Assembly (NCBI GenBank): GCA_965250275.1
Contig: OZ252297.1
Coordinates: forward strand, 496,001 to 560,000
Length of the DNA: 64,000 nt
Source: G965250275 sp965250275
GTDB lineage: Bacteria > Pseudomonadota > Alphaproteobacteria > Rhodobacterales > Rhodobacteraceae
Direction: 5' to 3'
The notes beneath the pieces were generated by a model. It searched no databases. It saw only the letters and a list, made by a program, of their open reading frames with translations, and was not told where the DNA came from. The position numbers and the translations under genes were made by a program. Positions within the stretch are counted from its first letter, which is position 1. Each line of letters opens with the position of its first letter. Shown in pieces: positions 17,686 through 26,736 of the stretch.

Positions 17686-18115
17686 CCGGTTCCCGCCCTA
17701 CGCCTATATACCCGGTTCTACGCCTCGGCATGACGAAGCTGTCTTCGAGGTGTTCCACGATTCTGTTCGCCCTGGCATGACGACCTCGCAGCTGTCGCAG
17801 ACGGCGGCCTGGGCGGCGGGGTGGCATTACTTTCGCGCGGGCTATTTCTGGGAGGCCCACGAGGTGCTGGAACCGGTGTGGATGCAGACACCAGATGGGT
17901 CGCCGGAACGCCACTTGGTGCAAAGCCTGATCCAAACTGCAAATGCCGCCTTGAAGCTGCAGATGAATCGTCCAAACGCGGTGCGTCGACTTTGTGACAT
18001 TGCGGAGGATCATTTGACCGAGGCACGCAGGTCTGACGCGGAGGCCTTAATGGGGTTAAGGTTTGACGATCTGGCAGAGGAGATCTCCCGGCTTCGCTTG
18101 GCACTGATTCCCTAG
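17672..18115 (+). CDS. DUF309 domain protein
   Basis: A 147-residue protein of the DUF309 family, recognised by the RAGYFWEAHEVLEPVW motif near residue 55 and the helical core that follows (LVQSLIQTANAALKLQM). The likely start is the TTG of LKRPDRF, preceded by GAGG and overlapping the hydrolase stop by 14 bases. A longer frame upstream is coding for the hydrolase instead. The function is unknown. The protein sits at the end of the first box transcription unit, just before the second TGCA operator. Confidence 0.85.
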   Translation: MKRPDRFPPYAYIPGSTPRHDEAVFEVFHDSVRPGMTTSQLSQTAAWAAGWHYFRAGYFWEAHEVLEPVWMQTPDGSPERHLVQSLIQTANAALKLQMNRPNAVRRLCDIAEDHLTEARRSDAEALMGLRFDDLAEEISRLRLALIP

Positions 18116-18118
18116 ATT

Positions 18119-18132
18119 TGCATTATAATGCA
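18119..18132 (+). promoter_or_regulatory. BoxR-type operator overlapping the boxC promoter
   Basis: TGCATTATAATGCA is a perfect 14-bp palindrome of the form TGCA-N6-TGCA, with a consensus TATAAT -10 box (18124-18129) inside it. It lies just after the DUF309 stop and about 150 bases before boxC. It matches the site in front of the benzoate-CoA ligase in both spacing and overlap with the -10. Confidence 0.7.
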
Positions 18133-18197
18133 TTTATCGGCACGCCATCACGATGTGAGATTGCGATAGATGCCTGAAATTAAAGGGAAATCAAAAT

Positions 18198-18211
18198 GGC
18201 ATTATTATGCA
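18198..18211 (+). promoter_or_regulatory. Second, imperfect operator in the boxC leader
   Basis: GGCA-TTATTA-TGCA matches TGCA-N6-TGCA at seven of the eight fixed bases and lies 79 bases after the perfect site. With a further TGCA at 18248 it gives the boxC leader several potential contacts for one repressor. Confidence 0.4.
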
Positions 18212-18280
18212 CAATGCGGTTTACCTACGCGGCGCAGCGCACTAAAGTGCAAATTAGATTCATCGTTTCCGGAGGCTCCG

Positions 18281-19942
18281 ATGTCCAAGGCCATCGATTT
18301 CCAAACCGACCCCTCGAAGTACCGGCATTGGCGTGTCGAGTATGATGGGGCTGTGGCCAATCTGTTTATGGATGTGGATGAAAAAGGCGGCCTGTTCGAC
18401 GGGTACGAGTTGAAGCTTAACTCCTACGACCTGGGTGTTGATATCGAACTTGCCGACGTCGTTCAGCGTATGCGGTTCGAGCATCCCGAGGTGAAGGTCG
18501 TGGTGATGCAGTCGGCCAAAGACAAGGTGTTTTGCGCCGGTGCGAACATCCGGATGCTTGGGGGCGCCACACACGCCCACAAGGTGAATTTCTGCAAGTT
18601 CACGAACGAGACACGCAATACCTTTGAAGCGGCAGAGGCAGATTCCGGTCAGAAATACATTTGCGCCGTGAAAGGGGCATGCGCTGGCGGCGGGTACGAA
18701 CTGGCACTTGCCTGCAACTACATCATGCTGACCAACGACAGCACATCATCGGTCGCGCTGCCCGAGGTGCCCTTGCTCGCCGTGCTTCCCGGCACCGGCG
18801 GGCTGACCCGCGTAACCGACAAGCGCAAAGTGCGTCGTGATCGGGCTGATGTATTCTGCTCGACCGAAGAGGGTGTGAAGGGGCAGCGCGCCAAAGATTG
18901 GCGTCTTGTCGATGAAGTGGTCCCCAACTCGACGTTTGATGACACTGTTGCCGAACGCGCGCGGGAGTTTGCGGCAGCCTCGGGCAAGGCCGATGTGCCA
19001 TCCGGTATCACGCTGGAACCGCTCAACCGGACCTTTGCTGACGATGGATCGGTCACATATTCCTCTGTTGAGGTGGCCATCGACCGCGCCGCACGTCGCG
19101 CGACGATCACGATACTGGGTCCCAAGGATCCGGCCCCGGCAAACATGGATGCGTTTCAGGAGCAGGGCTCGGATGCCTATCTGCTCCGCACGGCCCGTGA
19201 ACTGGACGATGCCTTGCTTCATCTTCGGCTGAATGAGCGTGACATCGGAACGCTCGTGTTTTGCACCCAAGGTGATCCTGCAGCGGTATTGGCGCACGAA
19301 AGACTGCTTCTGGACAACGCAGATCACTGGCTGGCCAACGAGGTGCTCAAGTATTGGAAACGCGTGCTCAAGCGGGTCGATATGACCTCCCGTTCGCTGG
19401 TGGCCCTTGTGGAGCATGGCTCTTGCTTTGCAGGCCTGTTCGCAGAACTGCTTTGGGCTGTGGACCGCAGCTATATGATGCTCGAAGAATTCGAAGGCGA
19501 TAATCGTCACATCGCGGCGGTCACGCTGTCCGAAAGCAATTTCGGTGTGTTCCCGATGAGCAATGATCTGACGCGGCTGGAAACGCGGTTTCTGGGCGAA
19601 CCGGATGCTGTTATGCAACTGAATGCAAAGGTTCACGAACCCATCGAGGCGGCGGAAGCCGACGCCTTGGGTGTGGTAACTTATGCGTTCGACGACATCG
19701 ATTGGGAGGACGAAGTGCGCATCTTCTTTGAAGAACGCGCAAGCTTCAGCCCCGATGCCATGACCGGGATGGAGGCAAACCTGCGGTTTGCCGGACCGGA
19801 AACGATGGAAACCCGCATTTTTGGCCGACTGACAGCCTGGCAGAACTGGATCTTCCAGAGACCCAATGCAGTCGGTGAAGACGGTGCGCTTCAGCGCTAC
19901 GGAAGTGGCGCGCGCGGCAACTACAATATGGAACGTGTGTAA
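18281..19942 (+). CDS. boxC: 2,3-epoxybenzoyl-CoA dihydrolase (ring-cleaving)
   Basis: Hydrolytically opens the ring of 2,3-epoxybenzoyl-CoA to 3,4-didehydroadipyl-CoA semialdehyde and formate. The 553-residue length is right for BoxC, which is an enlarged enoyl-CoA-hydratase fold. The oxyanion-hole stretch CAGANIRMLGG is near residue 87 and the second crotonase motif CAVKGACAGGGYELALACNY is near 130. I start at MSKAID, with GGAGG seven bases upstream, rather than the longer frame that covers the operator region. It is the first gene of the boxC-boxB-boxA run. Confidence 0.96.
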   Translation: MSKAIDFQTDPSKYRHWRVEYDGAVANLFMDVDEKGGLFDGYELKLNSYDLGVDIELADVVQRMRFEHPEVKVVVMQSAKDKVFCAGANIRMLGGATHAHKVNFCKFTNETRNTFEAAEADSGQKYICAVKGACAGGGYELALACNYIMLTNDSTSSVALPEVPLLAVLPGTGGLTRVTDKRKVRRDRADVFCSTEEGVKGQRAKDWRLVDEVVPNSTFDDTVAERAREFAAASGKADVPSGITLEPLNRTFADDGSVTYSSVEVAIDRAARRATITILGPKDPAPANMDAFQEQGSDAYLLRTARELDDALLHLRLNERDIGTLVFCTQGDPAAVLAHERLLLDNADHWLANEVLKYWKRVLKRVDMTSRSLVALVEHGSCFAGLFAELLWAVDRSYMMLEEFEGDNRHIAAVTLSESNFGVFPMSNDLTRLETRFLGEPDAVMQLNAKVHEPIEAAEADALGVVTYAFDDIDWEDEVRIFFEERASFSPDAMTGMEANLRFAGPETMETRIFGRLTAWQNWIFQRPNAVGEDGALQRYGSGARGNYNMERV

Positions 19943-19971
19943 AGGCCCGCCCTACAGACAGGAGATTTCTC

Positions 19972-21423
19972 ATGCTCGACCTGATCAATGTCAGCTACGA
20001 TACCCAGATACCCAACAATGTCGGCTTGTCCTCGGACAAGAAGGTGCTGAAAGCCCTGGAAAAATGGCACCCGGGTTACATCAACTGGTGGAACGACCTG
20101 ATCCCCCAGAACTTTCAGGAAAGCATGGTCTATCTGCGTACGGCGGTGAGTGTTGATCCCAAAGGCTGGGCGAAATTCGACTACGTGAAAATGCCGGAGT
20201 ATCGCTGGGGCGTTTTGCTGGCACCGCAGGTTGAAGACCGCACAATCCCCTGTGGCGAGCACTACGGCGACCCTGCCTGGCAGGAGGTGCCGGGCGAGTA
20301 TCGCAACATGCTCAAACGGCTGATCGTCATTCAGGGTGACACAGAACCGGGGTCGGTGGAGCAGCAAAGGTTCCTGGGCCTGACCGCTCCTTCGCTTTAC
20401 GACATGCGGAACCTGTTTCAGGTCAATGTCGAAGAAGGGCGCCACCTCTGGGCGATGGTCTATCTTCTGCAGAAATACTTCGGCCGCGACGGGCGCGAAG
20501 AAGCCAACGAACTGCTGATCCGGTCTTCGGGCTCCGAAGAGGCGCCGCGCATGCTGGGTGCGTTCAACGAAGAGACCCCGGATTGGCTGTCGTTCTTCAT
20601 GTTCACGTATTTCACCGACCGCGACGGAAAGATGCAGCTGGAGAGCCTTGCACAGTCCGGTTTTGATCCGTTGTCTCGCACCTGCCGGTTCATGCTGACC
20701 GAAGAAGCCCACCATATGTTTGTGGGGGAAACGGGTGTTGGGCGCACCATTCAGGCGACGGTTGCGGCAATGAACAAGGCGGGGATCACCGATCCCTACG
20801 ACATCAACAAGGTCCGCGACCTGGGCGTTATCGATCTGCCGACGATTCAGAAAAAACTAAACCTGCACTACACCCTGTCGCTTGACCTCTTCGGTCAGGA
20901 GGTTTCAACCAACGCCGCCAATGCGTTCAATTCGGGCATCAAAGGTCGTTATATGGAGTTGCGCATCAAAGACGACCATAAGCTGACAAATGACACCTAC
21001 GTGGTGCGCACGATCAAAGATGGCGCGATTGTCGCAGAAGAGGTGCCTGCCCTGACCGCGATCAATATGCGGTTGCGCGACGACTATGTGCGCGATGCCG
21101 CTGGTGGCGTCGGTCGCTGGAATAAGATCATCGAAAAGGCCGGGATCGAGTTCGAAATGAAGCTGCCGCATGAAGGCTTCCACCGGCAAATCGGTGTGTT
21201 TGCGTCAGTAAATGTGGACCCGGACGGTAACATCATCTCCAAAGAGGAATGGGACGCCAAGTCCAAGGACTGGTTGCCGACCAAGGCCGATGGCGACTTT
21301 ATCCAGTCCCTGATGCAGCCCTGCTTCGAGCCCGGTGTTTTTGCCAGTTGGATTGCGCCGCCAAAGGTTGGCATCGACAACAAGCCTGGTGATTTCGAGT
21401 ATGTGAAGTTGCACATGGCGTGA
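19972..21423 (+). CDS. boxB: Benzoyl-CoA 2,3-epoxidase, oxygenase subunit
   Basis: The di-iron monooxygenase that converts benzoyl-CoA and O2 to 2,3-epoxybenzoyl-CoA, using electrons from BoxA. It has 483 residues. Carboxylate-bridged iron ligand motifs are visible as EGRH (Glu155-x-x-His158) and EEAHH (Glu245-x-x-His248), with acidic residues in the intervening helices (YFTDRDG). AGGAG precedes the ATG. It sits 29 bases after boxC. A GC hairpin and a small cysteine-rich gene separate it from boxA. Confidence 0.96.
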   Translation: MLDLINVSYDTQIPNNVGLSSDKKVLKALEKWHPGYINWWNDLIPQNFQESMVYLRTAVSVDPKGWAKFDYVKMPEYRWGVLLAPQVEDRTIPCGEHYGDPAWQEVPGEYRNMLKRLIVIQGDTEPGSVEQQRFLGLTAPSLYDMRNLFQVNVEEGRHLWAMVYLLQKYFGRDGREEANELLIRSSGSEEAPRMLGAFNEETPDWLSFFMFTYFTDRDGKMQLESLAQSGFDPLSRTCRFMLTEEAHHMFVGETGVGRTIQATVAAMNKAGITDPYDINKVRDLGVIDLPTIQKKLNLHYTLSLDLFGQEVSTNAANAFNSGIKGRYMELRIKDDHKLTNDTYVVRTIKDGAIVAEEVPALTAINMRLRDDYVRDAAGGVGRWNKIIEKAGIEFEMKLPHEGFHRQIGVFASVNVDPDGNIISKEEWDAKSKDWLPTKADGDFIQSLMQPCFEPGVFASWIAPPKVGIDNKPGDFEYVKLHMA

Positions 21424-21428
21424 TCTGT

Positions 21429-21448
21429 CGGGGCGCTTAGGTGCCCCG
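21429..21448 (+). other. GC-rich hairpin between boxB and the next gene
   Basis: CGGGGC and GCCCCG form a six-pair stem around an eight-base loop, five bases after the boxB stop. No U-run follows, so it is more likely an mRNA-stability or partial attenuation element than a terminator. It could make boxB more abundant than boxA. Confidence 0.4.
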
Positions 21449-21504
21449 CGATATCCTGTTATGATCCCGGCAGATGCTCAATGTAATCGTTGTGGAGAAG
21501 CTCC

Positions 21505-21666
21505 ATGAAGGTCGAACGTGTGGCAGTGGCAACGGACAACGTTGTGCCGATGTCCAGCTTCAAGTCGTCATGCCTGAACTGCCGGACATGTGAAGGCGTA
21601 TGCTGGCACTATCGAGAATTGATGGCCTTACCCGACACTGTTCTGAACCGTGAAAGGTCTCTTTGA
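21505..21666 (+). CDS. Small cysteine-rich protein inside the box operon
   Basis: A 53-residue frame with an ATG preceded by GTGGAG and a stop that overlaps the boxA ATG as TGATG. Both features support real translation. The centre reads SCLNCRTCEGVCWHY, giving Cys23, Cys26, Cys29 and Cys33 (C-x2-C-x2-C-x3-C), the spacing of a [4Fe-4S] or zinc-binding loop and the same spacing as in BoxA's own ferredoxin clusters. There is no signal peptide or membrane helix. I do not recognise a family. Its position between the oxygenase and its reductase suggests an electron-transfer or metal-assembly accessory, which is inference. Confidence 0.65.
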   Translation: MKVERVAVATDNVVPMSSFKSSCLNCRTCEGVCWHYRELMALPDTVLNRERSL

Positions 21667-22892
21667 TGTCTCAGCCCGCACCTGTTGAAACCCGCGCTGA
21701 AGAGGCCGGCGGGCCATTCAAGCAGCATCTGATCGATCCGGAGATCTGCATCCGTTGTTACACCTGCGAGATGACTTGCCCGGTTCAGGCAATCGAGCAT
21801 GACGACAATAACGTCGTTGTGAATGCGGATCTGTGCAATTTCTGCATGGACTGCATCCCGGTGTGTCCCACCGGCTCCATTGATGAATGGCGCGTGGTCC
21901 CATCGCGGGACGCAGTCTATTCGCTGGACGAGCAATACGAGTGGATGGAGTTGCCGGATCAGCAAGAGATCGAGACCGGAAGCAGCGAAGAGGGGGACAA
22001 TCTGGATGATGCGGTCGCCGCCCTGCTTGCCGAAGCGCACAAAGGCGCCGGTGGCAAGGCCACAGCACCAAAATCCGCTGCCAAGCCCACGATCAACCTC
22101 TACACCATGGCAAAACCTGCTGTGATGACCGTGCAGGGCAATTTCCGTCTGACAGATGATCCGGATCACGATGTGCGCCACATCATCCTTGACCCGGGTG
22201 CATTGCCATTCCCGGTTCTGGAGGGTCAAAGCGTCGGAATCATTCCCCCCGGCAAGGATGCTGAAGGCAAAGATCACCTTCCCCGGCTGTATTCAGTGTC
22301 CAGCCCGCGCGATGGCGAACGTGCAGGGTATCACAACATCTCGCTGACAGTGAAACGCGAGCCGGAGGGTCTAGCCTCCAACTACCTGTGCGATCTTGAG
22401 CAAGGGGCAGAGGTTCAGGTGACCGGGCCATTTGGGGCCACGTTCCTGATGCCCGGTGATCCCGAGGCACGGTTGCTGATGATTTGCACCGGAACCGGTT
22501 CTGCCCCGATGCGGGCCTTTACGATGCAGCGTCAGCGCAGCGGGTCGGGCGGGCCGATGGTCATGTTTTTCGGCGCACGGACACCGGAAAGTCTCCCCTA
22601 TTTCGGACCCCTCAAAAAGGTGCCCGACCACTTGCTCAAGAAACATCTGGTGTTCAGCCGATTGCCGGGGCAGCCCAAGGAATATGTTCAGGATCGCATT
22701 ATTGAGGAACAGAACGAAGTGGCTGACCTGTTGTTGGACCCGCATACCCATATCTACATTTGCGGATTGCGCGGCATGGAAGAGGGCATCGAACGTGCTC
22801 TGACGAACATCGCAGAAAGCCAGGGGGAGCAATGGATCGCTCTGCGGGATCGTATGCGTGAAGATGGGCGCTATCACGTTGAAACCTATTGA
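21666..22892 (+). CDS. boxA: Benzoyl-CoA 2,3-epoxidase, reductase subunit
   Basis: Transfers electrons from NADPH to BoxB. The 408-residue protein opens with a two-cluster ferredoxin domain, with Cys28/31/34/38 and Cys57/60/63/67. A ferredoxin-NADP reductase module follows: the FAD motif RLYSVSSPRDGE near 210 and the NADPH-binding CTGTGSAPMRAF near 278. The chosen ATG overlaps the stop of the small cysteine-rich gene; a TTG one codon upstream is also possible. A 60-residue Glu/Ala-rich linker joins the halves. Confidence 0.95.
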   Translation: MSQPAPVETRAEEAGGPFKQHLIDPEICIRCYTCEMTCPVQAIEHDDNNVVVNADLCNFCMDCIPVCPTGSIDEWRVVPSRDAVYSLDEQYEWMELPDQQEIETGSSEEGDNLDDAVAALLAEAHKGAGGKATAPKSAAKPTINLYTMAKPAVMTVQGNFRLTDDPDHDVRHIILDPGALPFPVLEGQSVGIIPPGKDAEGKDHLPRLYSVSSPRDGERAGYHNISLTVKREPEGLASNYLCDLEQGAEVQVTGPFGATFLMPGDPEARLLMICTGTGSAPMRAFTMQRQRSGSGGPMVMFFGARTPESLPYFGPLKKVPDHLLKKHLVFSRLPGQPKEYVQDRIIEEQNEVADLLLDPHTHIYICGLRGMEEGIERALTNIAESQGEQWIALRDRMREDGRYHVETY

Positions 22893-22943
22893 AGGTCCTC
22901 GCAGCGCTGGACTGAGCGACTTAGGCCTCAGGATCCTTGTGCG

Positions 22944-23375
22944 ATGAGTGGCAGCTTTGTGCACCCGATCAACGTGACATGGGGCGACTGTGACCCCGCG
23001 CGGATTGCCTATACGGGGCGCATTCCCAATTGGGCGCTGGACGCGATCAATGCCTGGTGGGAAGCGCATCTGGACGGGGACGGCTGGTACCAACTGGAGC
23101 TGGACCGCAACGTTGGCACGCCCTTTGTTCATATGAGCCTGGACTTTCGTTCTCCGATCACGCCGCGCCACAAGCTGATGTGTCAAACCTGGCCATCGCG
23201 GCTTGGCAAGTCGTCCATCGAGTTTTGCGTTCATGGATTTCAGAACGATGTGCTCTGCTTCGAGGGAACCTTTGTCTGCGTCTTTACGGTCGCTGACGCT
23301 TTCCGCTCACAGCCGGCTCCGGCGGACATTCGCTCTGTTGTCGAGCCTCATGTCCGACCGAAGGCCGCACAATAA
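22944..23375 (+). CDS. Acyl-CoA thioesterase, 4-hydroxybenzoyl-CoA thioesterase type
   Basis: A hot-dog-fold thioesterase of 143 residues, recognised by VTWGDCDPARIAYTGRIPNW, where the Asp of the DCDPARI segment is the catalytic residue of this family. Box clusters often include a thioesterase that recycles CoA from accumulated benzoyl-CoA or dead-end thioesters. The gene ends on TAA inside a TGCA site of the boxR leader. Confidence 0.88.
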   Translation: MSGSFVHPINVTWGDCDPARIAYTGRIPNWALDAINAWWEAHLDGDGWYQLELDRNVGTPFVHMSLDFRSPITPRHKLMCQTWPSRLGKSSIEFCVHGFQNDVLCFEGTFVCVFTVADAFRSQPAPADIRSVVEPHVRPKAAQ

Positions 23376-23379
23376 TGCA
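23366..23379 (+). promoter_or_regulatory. Operator-like site before boxR
   Basis: CGCA-CAATAA-TGCA matches TGCA-N6-TGCA at seven of eight fixed bases and overlaps the thioesterase stop codon. It would fit autoregulation of boxR if the gene has its own promoter. Confidence 0.4.
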
Positions 23380-23426
23380 ATTTGGTCGGGAAAGGGTTTG
23401 AAAAACCCGTATTTGGCCGGTACCCA

Positions 23427-23458
23427 GTTGCAGTATTTCACACAAATGCGACTGCAAC
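23427..23458 (+). promoter_or_regulatory. Inverted repeat abutting the boxR start
   Basis: GTTGCAGT and ACTGCAAC form a perfect 8+8 inverted repeat spaced by 16 bases. The second arm ends on the base before the boxR ATG, and both arms contain TGCA. It may be an autoregulatory operator. It leaves no room for a ribosome site, so boxR may be translated from a leaderless message or from a later start. Confidence 0.45.
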
Positions 23459-24350
<892 letters not shown>

Positions 24351-24376
<26 letters not shown>

Positions 24377-25565
24377 TCCCCTTGGCACCTTGGTCGTTGG
24401 TAGCAGCGCCACGGGCTTGGCGGTGGCGATGGCGCTGTGTGATGCCGGTAAGAAGGTCTCTGTGCTGGAGCCTGATCCCAATGCCGCGGAGCGGGTAGAA
24501 GCATTGCTCAGGCGCGCTAACAGTGTTGGGGCGTTACCAGTGGTGACCGGCGACTGGGCAGCAATGGAGGCGGCAGACCTCCTGATCGAAGCTCTGGACG
24601 ATGCACCAGAACTGGTGCCCCGTTTCGCAGCGTCACTGCGGCCGGAGGTAACTGTCATCCTCACAACGCCCGGGCTGGGCACAGAGGTTCAAGGCAAATG
24701 CCCGGACCCTGGCCAAGTGGTGAACATGTCCTTGGCGCAACCGGTTCATCTGCGCCGTCTGGTCGAAGTGACACCGGTGGTGGATTCGCGCCCCGATGCA
24801 ATCGAAGCTGCGGTCGCCCTGATCCGAGCCATGAAGCGGCACCCGTTTGTCAGCAGCGTCGGGCACCCATCGCCAGCGACGCGTTTGTTGATGCGGTGTC
24901 TCGACACGGCCGACATGATGTTGCTGCGCGGGTCGGTTCCCGACGAAATTGACGATGCCATGGTGGCGTTCGGGTATGATCTGGGGCTTTACCGGGCCCA
25001 GGATTGGGCTGGCTTGTCCGCTGCACATGCCGAACGACGTCGCAGGCGCGATGATCTATTGCAGCCATTTTACGAAGTCCCGATCGCAGATCGCATGGTT
25101 GCTGAGGGTCGATTGGGCCGGATGTTCGGCGTTGGCTGGTACCGGTATCCCGGTGGCGGCGGAGCCGTGATTGACCCGATTGTCGAAGATCTGATCCGGG
25201 AAGAAGCGCGCTTCGAGAGCGTGGCACAGCGTTCATTCGACGCGCGGGCGATCCAGATCCGGTTGCATCTGTGCCTTGTCGATGAGGGGCTGAATATGCT
25301 TGCCGATGGTGCGGTGTCGGCGGCGTCCGATATCGACCTTCTGGCTGTCGAAGGGCTGGGATTCCCGAGCGCCAAAGGAGGGCCGATTGCACTCTGCGAC
25401 GAACTGGGGCTGGCAGACGTTCGACGGCGCTTCGAAGCACTGGAAAAGGAGGAGCCTTCGGAATGGCCGACACCCGAGCTGTTGTCGGCCTGCGACGCAG
25501 CCGGGCGAGAATTGTCTGATGTGGAACCTACTGCGCCTCGCGCAGCCAACCATCAGCAAAGCTGA
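24351..25565 (+). CDS. 3-hydroxyacyl-CoA dehydrogenase family protein
   Basis: A NAD-dependent dehydrogenase of 404 residues with an N-terminal Rossmann domain (GTLVVGSSATGLAVAMALCDAG) and two C-terminal 3HCDH helical domains (MRCLDTADMMLLRGSVPDEID and NMLADGAVSAASDIDLLAVEG). It fits the late step of the box route that oxidises 3-hydroxyadipyl-CoA to 3-oxoadipyl-CoA. The GTG start lies inside boxR, and its last 38 bases overlap the convergent glycosylase gene. The glycine motif GSSATG is slightly off the usual GxGxxG, so cofactor binding should be confirmed. Confidence 0.85.
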
Positions 25566-26733
25566 CCGATCCGACCTCCACAAAGCGCGCGACACGCGCC
25601 AATTCGCTTTCCAGGCGCGCCGTGCGGGCGGCGGACCAACGTATGGCAGGTTCCGGCCAGACCGCTTTGACATGCAACCGGTCAGCGTCCCGCTCGGTCT
25701 TCATATCGATGCGTCCGATCAGGCGATCCCCCTCCAGCAGGGGAAACACATAATATCCGTAGCGCCGTTTGGGCTCCGGTACAAAAACCTCAATGCGATA
25801 GTGGAACCCAAAGAGACGCTCGGCACGCTTGCGATCACGCAGCGCAGGATCGAATGGGCTCAGAACCCGGATCCGTCCCGGTGGGTTGGGCACATCCGCG
25901 GCCCGCTCGACCACACCGGGGCGTGCAAAGACGCGGCGCAGATTGCCGCCCGCGCAAGCGATATCAAGCGGCTCGATCTCACCGGAGGCAAGCTGGCGCG
26001 CACACCAATCCTTTGCTTCCGCAGGGGTGACTGTGGCCCAGAACGCAGCCAACTCGCCCGAGGTCGCAAACCCAAGCCGGTCGAGCGCAGCGTTGCAGCA
26101 CCAGTCGATCGTCGTTTCGGGATCAGGCCGAGCCGATATGTTGGTGTCGATCACCCGCTCTGTGAGGTCATACCGCTTCTGGAAGCCATCCCGCCCGACC
26201 ACGCTCAAAGCACCAGAGCGCCACAGATACTCAAGTGCGGTTTTGGAAGGATGCCAGTCCCACCAACCACCAGAGGTCTTCTTTTCGTCTGTGCCGACGT
26301 CCGATGAACTGACGGGACCGTGTTCGCGGATCTGCGTCAGCACGGATTGAAAACGTTCCTCAAACCCGTCGCGCCGCCAGTTTCGCCACTGTTTTTGCAG
26401 CGTCTCGGTATCGCGCTCAAAACGCAGATGCCAATGATTGTAAAACGCCATCGGGATCACTGCCGCGTCATGCGTCCAGTGCTCGAACAGGGCGCGATCC
26501 TTTTCGTAAAGCCTCTTGAGATGCTTTGGCCGATAGCTGGGCCGACGGGCAAACAGGATCATGTCGTGGGCGCGGGCAACGGTGCAGATGCTGTCGAGCT
26601 GGACGAATCCAAGCCTTTCGATCAACGCGGCAAGGGCTTCGCCTCGTGCCGGGCCCACAGGCTGTTCGGCAAGGGCATGATGATCCAGAAACAGGCGGCG
26701 CGCGGCGCGGTTGTCCAGAAAGGGCGTTACCAA
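25528..26733 (-). CDS. YcaQ/AlkZ-family DNA glycosylase (winged-helix, DUF1006)
   Basis: A 401-residue member of the HTH_42 superfamily of DNA glycosylases that unhook interstrand crosslinks or excise bulky alkylated bases. The catalytic Q-hydrophobic-D motif is Gln45-Leu46-Asp47 in GFVQLDSI, a form I associate with the general repair branch rather than antibiotic self-resistance enzymes. EHWTHDAAVIP and the winged-helix repeats that follow are also family-typical. The start is TTG, three bases after the LacI stop, so the two genes are probably co-transcribed. The end overlaps the box-cluster dehydrogenase tail to tail. Confidence 0.88.
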   Translation of the reverse strand: MVTPFLDNRAARRLFLDHHALAEQPVGPARGEALAALIERLGFVQLDSICTVARAHDMILFARRPSYRPKHLKRLYEKDRALFEHWTHDAAVIPMAFYNHWHLRFERDTETLQKQWRNWRRDGFEERFQSVLTQIREHGPVSSSDVGTDEKKTSGGWWDWHPSKTALEYLWRSGALSVVGRDGFQKRYDLTERVIDTNISARPDPETTIDWCCNAALDRLGFATSGELAAFWATVTPAEAKDWCARQLASGEIEPLDIACAGGNLRRVFARPGVVERAADVPNPPGRIRVLSPFDPALRDRKRAERLFGFHYRIEVFVPEPKRRYGYYVFPLLEGDRLIGRIDMKTERDADRLHVKAVWPEPAIRWSAARTARLESELARVARFVEVGSVSFADGWLREAQ

Positions 26734-26736
26734 GGA

